From Thiomargarita sp. (GTDB taxonomy: Bacteria; Pseudomonadota; Gammaproteobacteria; Beggiatoales; Beggiatoaceae): 5,170 nt of DNA. Each line of letters starts with the position of its first letter. Positions within the stretch are counted from its first letter, which is position 1. Shown piece by piece: positions 5,165 to 5,170 of this stretch. The stretch covers positions 1 through 5,170 of the forward strand of contig DAOVZS010000155.1 of assembly GCA_030635005.1 (NCBI GenBank), in the 5' to 3' direction. The notes beneath the pieces are model-generated. The model did not search any database. It was not told the origin of the DNA and saw only the letters and a list, made by a program, of their open reading frames with translations. Both the position numbers and the translations under genes were made by a program.

Positions 5165-5170
5165 GAGATA

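Larger units (their letters stand above)
5061..5165. repeat. Cluster of four REP/BIME-like palindromes upstream of ubiD
   Basis: Four short hairpins with 3-base loops lie within 105 bases (each listed separately). The outer two are exact inverted copies of one another over 16 bases: CGCCCTTTCAGGGCTT at 5061-5076 is the reverse complement of 5150-5165. They could pair to enclose the inner two. The arrangement resembles mosaic clusters of repetitive extragenic palindromes, which in other bacteria are spread by REP-associated Y1 transposases; no such intact transposase is in the window. The cluster may continue beyond the right edge. On the minus strand it lies 5' of ubiD and could form part of its leader if transcription starts further right. 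Confidence 0.75.

Noticed and set aside
5061..5165. Repeated palindromes as a CRISPR array
   Set aside because: Units are only 13-16 bases, vary in orientation and are unevenly spaced, without constant-length spacers.

Overview
The window holds a compact run of six complete genes, all on the minus strand, plus the 5' part of a seventh cut by the left edge. The chromosome is A+T-rich. The gene content is gammaproteobacterial: an LptM/LppL-type lipoprotein directly followed by lysA, as in the Pseudomonas lppL-lysA-dapF cluster, with a UbiD-type ubiquinone decarboxylase next to it. The low G+C, the periplasmic alpha-carbonic anhydrase, an Rpn-type nuclease and many small GCCCTTTCAGGGC / TAGGGCGTTGCCCTA palindromes suggest a sulfur-oxidiser-like gammaproteobacterium, perhaps of the Beggiatoaceae/Thiotrichales. 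That placement is an inference from general impression, not a search result.

Layout, read 5'->3' on the minus strand (right to left). A palindrome cluster (5061-5165) lies upstream of ubiD (5038-3569). Two bases after the ubiD stop comes a small lipoprotein gene that most likely starts at TTG (3566-3393). Two bases further is lysA (3390-2146), which overlaps the alpha-carbonic anhydrase gene (2149-1403) by an ATGA. After 55 bases containing a copy of the dispersed palindrome come a DUF2939-like membrane-anchored protein (1347-895) and, 5 bases on, a DCTPP1/MazG-like nucleotide pyrophosphohydrolase (889-542). Then a roughly 300-base gene-poor gap carries a good extended -10 promoter for a truncated Rpn-family PD-(D/E)XK nuclease gene (238 to beyond base 1).

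The first four genes look like one transcription and translation unit: ubiquinone synthesis, outer-membrane LPS-machinery assembly (LptM), the last step of lysine synthesis, and periplasmic CO2/bicarbonate interconversion. The last two (DUF2939 and pyrophosphohydrolase) form a second tight pair that may be read through from the first. The biochemistry is mostly housekeeping and I see no convincing new multi-gene system. The points most worth a second look are: the palindrome family at both ends of the operon; an in-frame A AAA AAG slippery heptamer near the end of the lipoprotein gene whose -1 frame opens straight into lysA; second-shell active-site substitutions in the carbonic anhydrase; and carbonic anhydrase sitting where dapF usually follows lysA.
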